Origin: Mastigocoleus sp. MO_188.B34
GTDB taxonomy: Bacteria; Cyanobacteriota; Cyanobacteriia; Cyanobacteriales; Nostocaceae
DNA: 38,925 bases
Assembly: GCF_030065675.1 (NCBI RefSeq)
Contig: NZ_JASJDK010000056.1
Coordinates: 1-38,925 of the forward strand
Reading direction: 5' to 3'
Below, piece after piece: positions 16,236 to 25,607 of the stretch. A program made the position numbers and the translations under genes. Position 1 is the first letter of the stretch; the number at the start of each line of letters is the position of its first letter. The notes below the pieces were generated by a model that made no database searches, was not told the origin of the DNA, and worked only from the letters and a program-made list of their open reading frames with translations.

Positions 16236-17330
16236 TTAATTTATCAATGCTTCAATTTTCGGGGTTTTATGTCTTTCCAGTGCCAATTCAATCAATTTAT
16301 CTGCTAATTCAGGAAAGGGTATGCCACTATGTCCCCATAATCTAGGATACATACTTGTATCAGTAAATCCTGGGAAGGTGTTAATTTCATTAATTAATAC
16401 TTCACCTGTGCTTTCGACATAGAAAAAATCGACTCTTGCTAAACCAGAAGCATCGACGGTTGTAAATGCTTTAATTGCCATTTCCCGGATTTGATTGCTG
16501 ATTGTGTCTGGAAGTGCTGCTGGGATCGATAAGTCCGCCTTACCTTGAGTGTATTTTGTTTCGTAGTCATAAAAATCACTAGAAAAAGAAATTTCTCCAA
16601 TTGCAGAGACTTTAGGGTTATCATTACCCAGAACAGCACATTCTACCTCCCGAGCAACAACACCTGCTTCAACAATCACTCGACGGTCGTAACTCGCAGC
16701 ATTATCGAGGGCTGTTTCTAGTTCTTGGCGCGATCGCACCTTTGCGATCCCCACCGAAGAACCAAGATTTGCAGGTTTAACAAAGCAGGGATAGTTTAAA
16801 GAATTTTCAATTTCATCGCAGAGTTTAGGAAATACGCAGGGATTAGACCAAATTTGCGTTCGCGTTAAGGTCATATACTTAACCTGTGGAAGTCCAGCTT
16901 GAGCGAAAGCTGTTTTCATGGCAATTTTATCCATTCCTACAGCCGATCCTAAAACTCCAGAACCAACAAAAGGAACTTGCATTAAAGTTAGTAAGCCTTG
17001 AATCGTACCATCCTCACCATTGGGACCATGGAGAACAGGGAACCAAACATCTACTTGTGAAGCTTGGGGTGGAAATTCCCACAAACTGGATTTTGTATTA
17101 ATATTTGTTGCTGTCGGCTTTTCTAATGCTTGACCCGATTTTAAAACCTGATTTGCAATTTCACTTCCTTGCCAAACACCATCTTTTTGAATATAAAACG
17201 GCAATATTTCATACTTATCAGTATTTCGTTCTGCATTTAAAGCCGCATTTATTGCTTTTGCAGAAACTATTGAAACTTCATGTTCTCCAGAACAACCGCC
17301 AAACAATAACCCAATCTGCAGCTTTGTCAT
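16236..17330 (-). CDS. ddl: D-alanine--D-alanine ligase
   Basis: Joins two D-Ala with ATP in peptidoglycan precursor synthesis, in the cytoplasm. The start is the ATG at 17328-17330, giving 364 residues with the usual opening ([19 protein letters not shown]). The frame stays open for 58 more codons upstream but that part is not Ddl-like. Key motifs: [12 protein letters not shown], the ATP-binding [10 protein letters not shown], the omega-loop YDYETKYTQ whose Tyr is typical of D-Ala-D-Ala rather than D-Ala-D-lactate enzymes, and the Mg-binding [11 protein letters not shown]. It is complete. It follows the VWA gene on the same strand with 227 bp between. Confidence 0.95.
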   Translation of the reverse strand: MTKLQIGLLFGGCSGEHEVSIVSAKAINAALNAERNTDKYEILPFYIQKDGVWQGSEIANQVLKSGQALEKPTATNINTKSSLWEFPPQASQVDVWFPVLHGPNGEDGTIQGLLTLMQVPFVGSGVLGSAVGMDKIAMKTAFAQAGLPQVKYMTLTRTQIWSNPCVFPKLCDEIENSLNYPCFVKPANLGSSVGIAKVRSRQELETALDNAASYDRRVIVEAGVVAREVECAVLGNDNPKVSAIGEISFSSDFYDYETKYTQGKADLSIPAALPDTISNQIREMAIKAFTTVDASGLARVDFFYVESTGEVLINEINTFPGFTDTSMYPRLWGHSGIPFPELADKLIELALERHKTPKIEALIN

Positions 17331-17557
17331 TTTAAATACCCTTAGTATTGCTGATTGCAAATAGGTTATCATAATCGTTATTGGCGATTGGTGATAAGCG
17401 ATAGGCGATATGGGATTGGGTATATTGGAAAAAATTTTCAGCAAGCCCCGCCTAAAATAATGGGATCGGTAATCAAACCAATCCCTTACCTCTGAAGCTG
17501 CCAATCTTAGGTTTATAAATCCTAAAATTGTGGATTCTGAAACTATATTTAATAAAA

Positions 17558-18805
17558 CTATGAATCTTGTAATGTAGTTTTTGAAACGATTCTAGTTTTC
17601 TTGCGATCTGATTCAGACAATTCTTTTCCTGCTTGCAAGCGAGTCGCAGATGTTTGTAAAACAGTTGCTGCTCCAGTATCTCCCATTTGTAAAGCGGTTT
17701 TGGCTGCAGTTTGTAGTAAAGTTGCAGCACCAGCGCGATCGCCTTCTTGAAGTTTTGTTTCTGCCAGTTGGGTTTGTCGGTATTTGCCCAAAGCCAAAAT
17801 ATGTTTTTGTACTTCCGAATCAACTGCAGGATGATAAGTGGACATTGAATTGATTTCTACAGAAATAATATCAGAACTTATACCAGTTTCATTTTTCGAT
17901 GGGTCGTCATAAATTACTTGTAACTTAGCAATAGTATTTTTGCCTTCAGGAAGCTGCCCTAAGTAGATATTTGTCAATACCACCCGTTCCACATCTTTCA
18001 TCAGGTCTCCCAGGCGAACGGAAAAAATACCATCAGCTTCTGGTTGTACTGGCAATTCAATTGTATCCGGACAAACTTGTGCAACTGGTTTGAGTTCGGC
18101 TAGCCGCACCTTGGGCATTAAAGAAAATCTTAAATGAGCATTTGTTAAACCCACGGTTTGAATTCGATCAAACATTTGATTAAACTTCTCCTCGACTTGG
18201 TCGAGTTTTTGGATATGAGATAAACTACCACCGCCTGCGTCAGCAATATTTTCTAAAATATCTTGGTTCCAGTTATCTCCAAACCCGAAAGAATTCAAAG
18301 TTAAGTTATAGCTAGTTGCAAGCTCAGCAAACTTTAAACAACGGTGATTATCGCCATGTTCGTTTTCACCATCAGTTAACAAAAACGCCTGGGAAATACT
18401 TTCTCTTTTTCCTTTTGCTAATTCTTCTATTCCCAAACGTAAACCTTCATCGATTGCAGTACCACCGTCAGCACTTAAACGGTTAATTTGCTGTTTAATC
18501 TTTTCTGGATTTTCAATTATTTGATTTGGTACTAAGACCTTTGCCCGATGGTCAAAAGCAATTACACTCAAGCGATCGCCAACCTTGAGTCGTTCGACTA
18601 AGCGATTTGCGGCTTTTTTGACAGTTTCCAAAGGTCGCCCCGTCATTGAACCACTATGGTCAAGAATCAAACACAGATTCAGGGGGACATTACGGTCTAA
18701 ACTTTGAGGCTCAGCAGAAATAGAAACAGCCAACTGACGTTGAGAATTTTGCTGATTGACATCTAAATTCGCATCACTTAACACCGGCTCCAAACTAACC
18801 TTCAT
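17558..18805 (-). CDS. von Willebrand factor A domain protein
   Basis: 415 residues. The VWA domain covers about residues 40-215 and has an intact metal-ion-dependent adhesion site: DHSGS (Asp49, Ser51, Ser53), Thr116 in DGGTAI, and Asp145 in [10 protein letters not shown] beta-rich part follows (about 215-330), and a helical C-terminus has two similar segments, [20 protein letters not shown] and [17 protein letters not shown], like short TPR-type helices. There is no signal peptide, so it is cytoplasmic. The family is common in cyanobacteria; partners are unknown. A 351-residue-span frame on the same strand within its 3' end is only its shadow. Confidence 0.9.
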   Translation of the reverse strand: MKVSLEPVLSDANLDVNQQNSQRQLAVSISAEPQSLDRNVPLNLCLILDHSGSMTGRPLETVKKAANRLVERLKVGDRLSVIAFDHRAKVLVPNQIIENPEKIKQQINRLSADGGTAIDEGLRLGIEELAKGKRESISQAFLLTDGENEHGDNHRCLKFAELATSYNLTLNSFGFGDNWNQDILENIADAGGGSLSHIQKLDQVEEKFNQMFDRIQTVGLTNAHLRFSLMPKVRLAELKPVAQVCPDTIELPVQPEADGIFSVRLGDLMKDVERVVLTNIYLGQLPEGKNTIAKLQVIYDDPSKNETGISSDIISVEINSMSTYHPAVDSEVQKHILALGKYRQTQLAETKLQEGDRAGAATLLQTAAKTALQMGDTGAATVLQTSATRLQAGKELSESDRKKTRIVSKTTLQDS

Positions 18806-19157
18806 AACCCAAACTTCCTATTGTTGGCACAATACATATTCATAAATAACTTCATAGTGCGATATCAGCACTACGGAAAAACTTTGTGTAAAAAATACGT
18901 TAATAATATTCACGATTTGTCGTTATGGGAAACTAACTTAGGGCTTGGAAGAAGAATTTAGTTTCTAATCCTTACGATCCACCTGCAGCTACACATGGTA
19001 ATATCGCCAATTTTTCGTTCCCCAATCAAAATTTAACTATAAAAAAAGAAGAAAATCTAACAAATTTTGAAAGTAGCAGGAATCCACACCTCCACCAAAG
19101 CTGGCGTCGCGCTAGTATGTATTACAGTTAACGGCATTTATTCAGGCAACAGTTGCT
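18806..19157. other. Divergent promoter region between the VWA gene and clpR
   Basis: A 352-bp spacer that must hold promoters for both directions. I saw no strong sigma-70 pair and no long hairpin. A purine-rich run at about 19040-19070 lies before a GC-richer stretch (CTGGCGTCGCGCTAG, near 19101-19116) resembling the dispersed repeats elsewhere. Confidence 0.5.
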
Positions 19158-19820
19158 ATGGAAACTTCCCCCATCAAGGCTGTGCAAGCCCCCTACTACG
19201 CGGATAATCCGAACCGTACTCCCCCACCAGACCTACCTTCTTTGTTATTGAAGGAGCGTATTATTTATCTTGGTATGCCACTGGTGCCTGCTGTCACGGA
19301 ATTGATAATAGCTCAATTACTTTACTTAGAATCTGACGACCCAGATAAACCAATTAAAGTTTATATCAATTCTACTGGTACTTCCAGTTATAGTGGCGAA
19401 CCAGTGGGTTTTGAAACCGAAGCGTTTGCAATTTATGACACAATGAGATACACCAAGCCACCAATTCATACTATTTGTATTGGTTCGGCTATGGGGATGT
19501 CAGCAATGCTTTTAGGTGCAGGAACTAAAGGTTGTCGCGCCAGTTTGCCCCATGCTACCATCGTGCTCCATCAACCGAAGAGTTACGCTCAAGGACAAGC
19601 AACGGATATCCAAATTCGGGCAAAGGAAGTTTTGGCAAACAAGAAGACAATGATTGATATTTTGTCTGAAACAACCGGACAGTCCTATGAAAAAATTGAG
19701 AAAGACATGGATCGTCTTTTCTACATGACCCCCCATCAAGCAGTGGAGTACGGTTTAATCGATAAAGTTTTCGAGAAAGAAGAAGTTGCCGATCCCGTCC
19801 TACCAGCAGGAGTGATCTAA
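19158..19820 (+). CDS. clpR: ClpR, catalytically inactive Clp protease subunit
   Basis: 220 residues with the full ClpP fold but without the triad. In the nucleophile motif, GSAMGMSAM replaces GLAASMGSF, so Ser is Gly113. His138 in LHQP is kept, and the catalytic Asp is Leu187 (DMDRLFYM against DMDRDFFM in the next gene). The insert TGTSSYSGEPVGFETEAFA (about 73-91) is a known ClpR trait. In cyanobacteria ClpR joins ClpP3 in a mixed ring that works with ClpC in stress and housekeeping proteolysis. It is the first gene of a pair; clpP starts 59 bp after its stop. Confidence 0.95.
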   Translation: METSPIKAVQAPYYADNPNRTPPPDLPSLLLKERIIYLGMPLVPAVTELIIAQLLYLESDDPDKPIKVYINSTGTSSYSGEPVGFETEAFAIYDTMRYTKPPIHTICIGSAMGMSAMLLGAGTKGCRASLPHATIVLHQPKSYAQGQATDIQIRAKEVLANKKTMIDILSETTGQSYEKIEKDMDRLFYMTPHQAVEYGLIDKVFEKEEVADPVLPAGVI

Positions 19821-19879
19821 ATAAATAACTTGCAGGTCGAAAACACCAAATTCATTATTATAAAAACGGAGTAGCAAAA

Positions 19880-20473
19880 ATGCCTATAGGCGTTCCTAAA
19901 GTTCCATACCGGATGCCGGGAGGACAATACACTCAATGGATTGAAATTTATGATCGTCTCGCAAGGGAACGCATTATTTTCTTGGGACGAGATATTAACG
20001 ATGAAGTAGCGAACCAAATTATCGCTATTATGCTTTACTTAGATTCAGAAGATCCGGGTAAAGATATTTCTCTTTATATCAATTCTCCCGGTGGTGTAGT
20101 TACCTCCGGCTTGGCAATTTATGACACCATGCAACACATCAAATCAGATGTGGTGACCATTTGTGTTGGGTTAGCCGCTTCAATGGGGTCGTTTTTGCTA
20201 GCTGCTGGTACCAAAGGTAAGCGTTTGGCGCTACCACATTCGCGAATTATGATTCACCAACCATCTGGTGGAACTCGCGGACAAGCCACCGATATTGAAA
20301 TTGAAGCTAAAGAAATTCTGCGAATTCGTCATCAACTCAATGGCATTTACGCTCAAAATACCGGTCAGGCGATCGAAAAAATTGAGAAAGACATGGATCG
20401 CGATTTCTTCATGTCTGCTCATGAAGCAAAAGAATACGGCTTGATTGACAAAGTAATCGAAGATCGTCCGTAA
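19880..20473 (+). CDS. clpP: ATP-dependent Clp protease proteolytic subunit (ClpP3 type)
   Basis: 197 residues, active ClpP: Ser101 in GLAASMGSF, His126 in MIHQPSGG, Asp175 in DMDRDFF. It begins [14 protein letters not shown] without a long propeptide. The partner ring subunit is ClpR, encoded directly upstream, and this clpR-clpP order is that of the cyanobacterial clpR-clpP3 operon. Many identical stretches with ClpR ([26 protein letters not shown]) show common descent. Expected in the cytosol with the ClpC chaperone. Confidence 0.95.
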   Translation: MPIGVPKVPYRMPGGQYTQWIEIYDRLARERIIFLGRDINDEVANQIIAIMLYLDSEDPGKDISLYINSPGGVVTSGLAIYDTMQHIKSDVVTICVGLAASMGSFLLAAGTKGKRLALPHSRIMIHQPSGGTRGQATDIEIEAKEILRIRHQLNGIYAQNTGQAIEKIEKDMDRDFFMSAHEAKEYGLIDKVIEDRP

Positions 20474-20527
20474 ATGTAAATATTATTTCACCCAACATCC
20501 AAATATTCTTGGTCTTCGGGTTTGATG

Positions 20528-20553
20528 TAGAGACGTGCTAAGGTACGTCTCTA
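20528..20553. terminator. Hairpin after the clpR-clpP pair
   Basis: TAGAGACGT (20528-20536) and ACGTCTCTA (20545-20553) form a perfect 9-bp stem with an 8-nt loop, 55 bp after the clpP stop. No T-run follows. The same TAGAGACGT palindrome recurs at 38858-38885 and is a common dispersed hairpin in cyanobacterial genomes; it may end transcription or protect the 3' end. Confidence 0.55.
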
Positions 20554-20608
20554 TGAATTTAATAGCATGTTTTAATATCAGTTAATAGTTGTTGACAGTA
20601 AGCATTTC

Positions 20609-20636
20609 TTACCCATTACCAATTACCCATTACCGA
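20609..20636. repeat. Heptanucleotide tandem repeat, 4 units
   Basis: TTACCCA, TTACCAA, TTACCCA, TTACCGA in series, between clpP and the J-domain gene. Same family as 4137-4185. Confidence 0.85.
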
Positions 20637-20746
20637 TAATTGTTAATTACGAACTTTCAAGAAAAAAAATAATCTATATGATTATCACCTGATTGTTTTA
20701 AGCTTGTAGCTAATTGCCGTTTCGAAGTAAAGATAGCTAACAGCCA

Positions 20747-21376
20747 ATGGATGTTGTAGACTGCTACCGTTTATTAGGTTTAAGGTCAGGAGCCTCCGCT
20801 AGTGAGATTAAATCGTCTTATCGGCGCTTGGCGCAGCGATATCATCCTGACACAAACCCCAATGATAAAAGAGCAAAAGAAAAATTTATTGCCGTTACAG
20901 AAGCATACAAGTTGCTGTTAAAAGTGGTACCGCCACATAAAACACATCAACAGCAAACCTCTTCTTCTAAGGCAAACTCAGTATACTCGGAAAAGAAAGC
21001 TAATGGCAAAGAGGTATCAACTAAGGAAAAAGTAAAAACCAAGAAAAATTCAAGAGCAAAGCCTCCCAACCTTTCTGAAACTGAAAATCGACTCAAGTGG
21101 AAAACTTACAAACAATTACTACAATTCTTAAAACAAAGACGTTTTCCCCAGGCTACAGCCCTAGTGGAAGCTCTAGTACAGCGTTTACCACAAGATGCAG
21201 AAGTTCGTCAGTGGCAGGCTATTTGCTATCAAATGTGGGCAAAACAACTAATTGCCCAAAGAAAATTACTTAAAGCGAGAATATATCTTAAAAAAGCTCT
21301 CAAAGCCGACCCTAAAAATAAAAGTTTACAAAAAGAGGTACAACGGGACTTTAAATACTTGGAAAAAATTCTTTAA
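20747..21376 (+). CDS. J-domain protein with TPR-like C-terminus
   Basis: 209 residues. The J domain fills residues 3-60 (CYRLLGL, SEIKSSYRRLAQRYHPD with HPD at 33-35, then FIAVTEAYKLL), so it should stimulate a DnaK-type Hsp70. A Lys/Ser/Gln-rich linker (about 65-115) follows, and residues 118-209 are helical with TPR-like spacing (KQRRFPQATALVEALVQRLP, LLKARIYLKKALKADPKNKS). It lacks the Gly/Phe-rich, zinc-finger and substrate domains of full DnaJ, so it is a specialised co-chaperone. It lies downstream of clpP on the same strand, separated by a hairpin. Confidence 0.9.
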   Translation: MDVVDCYRLLGLRSGASASEIKSSYRRLAQRYHPDTNPNDKRAKEKFIAVTEAYKLLLKVVPPHKTHQQQTSSSKANSVYSEKKANGKEVSTKEKVKTKKNSRAKPPNLSETENRLKWKTYKQLLQFLKQRRFPQATALVEALVQRLPQDAEVRQWQAICYQMWAKQLIAQRKLLKARIYLKKALKADPKNKSLQKEVQRDFKYLEKIL

Positions 21377-21932
21377 TGGTTGTGCATCACTGGTCATTTG
21401 TCACTTGATATCAAACAAAATATAAATAACAAATGATAAATGACAAGACATATATTTAACCTAAATTATATTCGCTCGGGGTAATTATGGCTTTTGATAA
21501 AACCAAGTAGTCGAAATCAGTCATATTAGTTTTCAAAATTTTATTCTTCTATCAATCTATTTTCTGCCTATGTTCATACCAGAAAATTCTTAGTGATAGA
21601 AGAATTTTTTATGCTTAGATATTCAAGCAAGAATATTCCCTGTTTTTTCTACTTCACTCTAATTGTTGTGTTGTTTATCCTATTGTGTGATATGTAAAGC
21701 AAAGCCACATCTTCTTATCTATGACCTTTGAAGCAAAATCTATATTTTTACTATTAAGACTTTATGGTGTTGGTAAGAGAATGAGTTAGGCGAATATCAG
21801 TTACAGTATTATTAAGTTAGTTCAGAACATAAAAACTGACAAATAATAAATAATGTATTCAGAGATCGAGTATCCTGAATCTCTAAATGCATTTTCAAAG
21901 TAAAATCGTAATTTATACTATTATCTATCAGC
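21377..21932. other. 555-bp intergenic region
   Basis: AT-rich, without a readable frame. It holds the hairpin at 21583-21608, and its last 100 bases must contain the promoter of the CHASE2-kinase gene. No other structure was found. Confidence 0.5.
21583..21610 (+). terminator. Intrinsic-terminator-like hairpin
   Basis: AAAATTCTT (21583-21591) pairs with AAGAATTTT (21600-21608) across an 8-nt loop, and the T-run continues to 21610. The stem is weak (AT-rich). It lies about 200 bp after the J-domain gene, in an otherwise empty stretch, so it might end that transcript or an unannotated short one. Confidence 0.45.
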
Positions 21933-24314
21933 ATGTTCAAGAAAATTCGTGCTGTATTGACAAATAAAAAAAATCTTTCGCATTTACGCAATTTTTTGTT
22001 TCCGTCCTCACCAAGCGATTCTCATCGTGCTTCAAGATACCAGCATAAGAAACGCACCAATCTCAACCAGAAAAATTCAGGTATTACTTCTAACTTATAT
22101 TGCAATAGAAACGCGAAGGAGTACCTAGGATTGCTTACAATTGGTAGCCTTGGAGTCGCAGCTTTGATATTGGGAATAAGAGAAATCAACTGGTTGGAAG
22201 AGTGGGAATTAAATACTTACGACCAAATGCTGCGAATTCGTCCATCTGAACCTATTGATAAACGTCTATTAGTAGTTGGTATTAATGGTAAGGATCGGCA
22301 AAATTATTCAAATTCCCTTTCCAACGACTTGATTAATAAGTTGTTGGAGGAAATACAGTCCCATAAACCACGTATTATTGGTTTAAATATCCTGCGCCCA
22401 CAACAAAAAAATTTAGCTTCCAGTCAAAATATAGAAAATCTTATTACAGTTTGTACCCACAGAACGAATACCAAAGAGGAAATTCCACCACCACCGAACT
22501 TTCCTGAAGTAAATGTAGGTTTTAACGATCTGCTTCCCGACGCAGATCGAACAATTCGTCGCAGTTTGCTAACTTCTAAAATCGATTTATCTGATACTTC
22601 AGGCAATAAATGCAAAGCAGAATACTCTTTTGCAACTTTATTGGCAATTGATTATCTGAAACAAGAAGGTATTGATTACGAAGTTGAACCATTTCAATTA
22701 GGTGAAGCTTTATTACCAGGATTAACATTAAATTCGGGTAGCTATAAAAATCTTGATTTCAGAGGTCATCAAATATTACTGAATTATCGTCATTTCAATC
22801 GCCGTCTCGATCAATTTGTCCAGACAGTAAGTCTTTCTGATATTCTTGAAAATCGAGTTAAACCTAGTATTATTAAAGATAGGTTGGTAATTATTGGTAT
22901 TATAGACCGCAACCAAAATAATTCTGTTTACACGCCTTACACAAATTCTAACGAACCACAATATTCAACCGCCTCAATATACATTCATGCTCAAATTGCA
23001 AGTCAACTAATTAGCGCTGCTTTGGATAATCGTCCTCTAATTGGGTATTTACCCGAACAATTTGAGGTTATGTGGATATGGCTGTGGGCGGCGATAGGTG
23101 CTTTTTTTGGGTGGCGCTTGCGAAATCCACTTATTTTGTTAGTGTGTGGGAGTATAGTTTGTGTTACTTTAGTGGGAATTTGTTATCTAGCATTTTTAGA
23201 AGCAATTTGGATACCTGTGATACCTTCTGCCCTCACTTTGGTAATTTCTAGTACTGGTATGATGACTTATATTAATTACCAAGTACAACAGCAAACTAAA
23301 CTAATTATTTTACAAGTTGCGAAACAAAAGGAAGCTATCGAACAATTAGATCTTCTTCTCAAAGAAAATGCTGGAGTTCAAGATATAGTCCAACAAGAAG
23401 ATAAATCTCAACCACAAGAAAAACCTGAACAACAAGATGAATTATTAGACAAACCGCATTCCCAAATCAGTTCTGCTTATTTTAAGTCTTTTTCTTCTCC
23501 AACTTCTTTACTTTCCCAAAGATATGAAATTAAAAGAATACTCGGTCAAGGTGGTTTTGGCTGTACTTATTTAGCCAAAGATACCCAACGTCCTGGAAAT
23601 CCAACTTGTGTTGTCAAGCAACTAATGCCCGCACGCAGAGATACTAGATTTTTGCAGGTTGCGAGAAGATTATTTGATGCTGAAGCTGAAATTTTGGAGA
23701 TTGTAGGTAAACATCCTCAAATTCCTGAACTATTAGCATATTTTGAAGAAAACCAAGAGTTTTATCTGGTAGAAGAATACATTCGAGGTCAATCCCTAGA
23801 AACCGAATTATCCTCAAGTAGTCGGATGTGGAACGAAGCTTCGGTAATTAAAATGTTAATAGAAATTCTGGAAATTCTGAATTTCATTCATAAACACCGA
23901 GTGATTCACCGAGATATCAAACCCAGTAATATAATTAGAAGTAAATTAGATCGGCGTTTAGTATTAATTGACTTTGGGGCAGTCAAGAAAATGCAGCCGC
24001 TAGATGCAGAGCAAACAGAATTAGCTACAGTTGCAATTGGAACCAGGGGATATACACCACCAGAACAATTTGCTGGACATCCCCGCCTGGCAAGTGATAT
24101 TTATGCTGTAGGTATGATTGGTGTTCAAGCATTAACAGGAATATTTCCACAGGAGTTTACACTGGATCGAGAGACGGGAAATATCTTTTGGCGACAGAAT
24201 GTACAAGTAAGTAATGAATTGGCAATAATTTTGGACAAGATGATATGCTACCACTTTAGCGAACGATATCAATCTGCTGCAGAGGTCATAAAAGATTTAA
24301 AATCAATTGCTTAG
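21933..24314 (+). CDS. CHASE2-domain serine/threonine protein kinase
   Basis: 793 residues. A basic N-terminal tail is followed by one helix (about 66-84), an extracytoplasmic CHASE2 sensor (about 85-365; it has the typical WELNTYDQMLRIRP opening), three close membrane helices (about 372-445), a coiled-coil/Gln-Glu-rich linker, and a kinase domain from about 530. Kinase motifs are complete: LGQGGFGCTYLA, Lys in CVVKQL, HRDIKPSN (near 657), DFG (680-682) and GTRGYTPPEQ. The protein senses something in the periplasm and phosphorylates Ser/Thr in the cytoplasm; ligand and targets are unknown. The architecture is common in filamentous cyanobacteria. Confidence 0.92.
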   Translation: MFKKIRAVLTNKKNLSHLRNFLFPSSPSDSHRASRYQHKKRTNLNQKNSGITSNLYCNRNAKEYLGLLTIGSLGVAALILGIREINWLEEWELNTYDQMLRIRPSEPIDKRLLVVGINGKDRQNYSNSLSNDLINKLLEEIQSHKPRIIGLNILRPQQKNLASSQNIENLITVCTHRTNTKEEIPPPPNFPEVNVGFNDLLPDADRTIRRSLLTSKIDLSDTSGNKCKAEYSFATLLAIDYLKQEGIDYEVEPFQLGEALLPGLTLNSGSYKNLDFRGHQILLNYRHFNRRLDQFVQTVSLSDILENRVKPSIIKDRLVIIGIIDRNQNNSVYTPYTNSNEPQYSTASIYIHAQIASQLISAALDNRPLIGYLPEQFEVMWIWLWAAIGAFFGWRLRNPLILLVCGSIVCVTLVGICYLAFLEAIWIPVIPSALTLVISSTGMMTYINYQVQQQTKLIILQVAKQKEAIEQLDLLLKENAGVQDIVQQEDKSQPQEKPEQQDELLDKPHSQISSAYFKSFSSPTSLLSQRYEIKRILGQGGFGCTYLAKDTQRPGNPTCVVKQLMPARRDTRFLQVARRLFDAEAEILEIVGKHPQIPELLAYFEENQEFYLVEEYIRGQSLETELSSSSRMWNEASVIKMLIEILEILNFIHKHRVIHRDIKPSNIIRSKLDRRLVLIDFGAVKKMQPLDAEQTELATVAIGTRGYTPPEQFAGHPRLASDIYAVGMIGVQALTGIFPQEFTLDRETGNIFWRQNVQVSNELAIILDKMICYHFSERYQSAAEVIKDLKSIA

Positions 24315-24353
24315 TTTAAAAATAAGTAATACTTATATATATCATATTTCCCA

Positions 24354-24381
24354 TTACCAACTATCAATTACCAATTACCAT
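24354..24381. repeat. Heptanucleotide tandem repeat, 4 units
   Basis: TTACCAA, CTATCAA, TTACCAA, TTACCAT, in the short gap between the convergent kinase and DUF1838 genes. Same family as 4137-4185. No hairpin terminator was found in this gap. Confidence 0.85.
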
Positions 24382-24391
24382 CAAATAAACC

Positions 24392-25204
24392 TTACACTGC
24401 TTTTGGATACGAGCAATTTTCAGCATCAAAGCAAGCATTAAAGTGTTGTTTGAAGTAAATCCCAGAGGTTATCATTTCTTCAACATTATAATGGGAAGTT
24501 GGTGCTTCTTTATATGACGGACAACGAGTATTAATTTCCTTTTGCAATAGTTTTGGTAACTGTGTAAATTTGTTAACTTTATTGCCACGAACTGTATATA
24601 TTAAGTAACCTGGAAACTCTCCCATCCTCATCCAAGGGAGCCATTGACCTGTTCGATTCCAGTTTAATTCGAGTTGAGATACAGTCTTGACTTTCAAATC
24701 AAGTAAGTCTGCTGTAGAAACTGTTAGCTTAAAAAACTCCGCTGTTTCATAAGTTGGTTGGGGGCTATATTCAACAAATTTTGGTTCTTTTGTTAAAGAA
24801 TTAGGGTAAGTAGGAAAAATATCAAATGCAAAAGTTGTCTTATTACCATTTACGTAAGCCGGAAACTTGCCCTTAAAGTATCCCTGTACTGGATTATTAA
24901 CAATTTGAACAATTGGGACTGTTTCCCTTATCCAAGGATTTTCCCATCGATCCAGAACTTCATTTGTAACTGGATGTAAATAATAGTTGAGTTCTCTAGA
25001 AATGTAATCCCACCCACCACCAGGGTTTGGAATACATCTACTGACACTTACTCCTATAAGATTAAACAATAGCTTTTTCTTTTTGCCTGGGATAGATGCG
25101 TATATCGAACCATTCCAAAATAAAAAAGTAGATTGTTCGGGGTTTAGAGATGCACGAGTTTTTACCCAGTATTGGGTATCAAATTCTTGGATGTTGGCAA
25201 TCAT
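24392..25204 (-). CDS. DUF1838 family protein
   Basis: 270 residues from the ATG at 25202-25204; a TTG twelve codons upstream is less likely. The sequence carries the family pattern: FLFWNGSIYASIPGKKKKLL, then NVGRC-like VSVSRCIPNPGGGWDYISRE, then HPVTNEVLDRWENPW and ETVPIVQIVNNPV. The rest is rich in aromatic residues (LELNWNRTGQWLPWMRMGEF). Function of the family is unknown; it is found in cyanobacteria and some proteobacteria. No signal peptide is visible, so cytoplasmic. It stands alone and converges with the kinase gene. Confidence 0.85.
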   Translation of the reverse strand: MIANIQEFDTQYWVKTRASLNPEQSTFLFWNGSIYASIPGKKKKLLFNLIGVSVSRCIPNPGGGWDYISRELNYYLHPVTNEVLDRWENPWIRETVPIVQIVNNPVQGYFKGKFPAYVNGNKTTFAFDIFPTYPNSLTKEPKFVEYSPQPTYETAEFFKLTVSTADLLDLKVKTVSQLELNWNRTGQWLPWMRMGEFPGYLIYTVRGNKVNKFTQLPKLLQKEINTRCPSYKEAPTSHYNVEEMITSGIYFKQHFNACFDAENCSYPKAV

Positions 25205-25376
25205 AACTAAAAATATATGTATGGTATGAATAGGAGCCAATAAATCTCAAGACTATGTATCTACTTAGAAAAAATAATTCTGTAGTTTTGAGTCAAAAGC
25301 AATCTTTTGCTCAGATGCATATGCTGAGACCGATGCAGCTCCATGTAACTTTTGGTTTTAATTTAACCTAGATTAA

Positions 25377-25574
25377 CGGGAAGCATTAAATCTGGCGATA
25401 GGTTATAAATCCCTTGTCAATAAAAAGAACTGAAGGTTATATTGGGAAGTTAACTTTCCAGAACTACATCATGGTAGTATTTCATGTAATTCTAATTTAG
25501 GTGAAGGTACTGAATTCGTGGTGAAAATACCTATTCAACAAAATATTCAGTTAAGCTATCCAAGCTTCCTCTAA
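25377..25574 (+). pseudogene. Remnant of a sensor histidine kinase ATPase domain
   Basis: In one plus-strand frame the sequence reads LAIGYKSLVNK (25392-25424), an in-frame TGA at 25431, and then LHHGSISCNSNLGEGTEFVV with KIPI after it, to a TAA at 25572-25574. LAIGY...V.K and HG.I.C.S..GEGTEF..-IPI are the last motifs of the HATPase_c domain of cyanobacterial hybrid kinases (compare GLGLAI... and G-GT-F--LP). The rest of the kinase is gone and no start exists. It lies between the DUF1838 gene and the AbrB-family gene. Confidence 0.75.
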
Positions 25575-25607
25575 ATTTTTAATAAAGCAAATTTGACCCT
25601 GGGGTTT

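Noticed and set aside
17331-17504. A 58-codon N-terminal extension of ddl
   Set aside because: The added residues (with HQSPI and [10 protein letters not shown]) come from intergenic repeat-like sequence; Ddl proteins start at [10 protein letters not shown]-type sequence.
17473-17823. A 116-codon minus-strand frame at the end of the VWA gene
   Set aside because: It overlaps the well-supported VWA gene on the same strand in another frame and has no recognisable domain.
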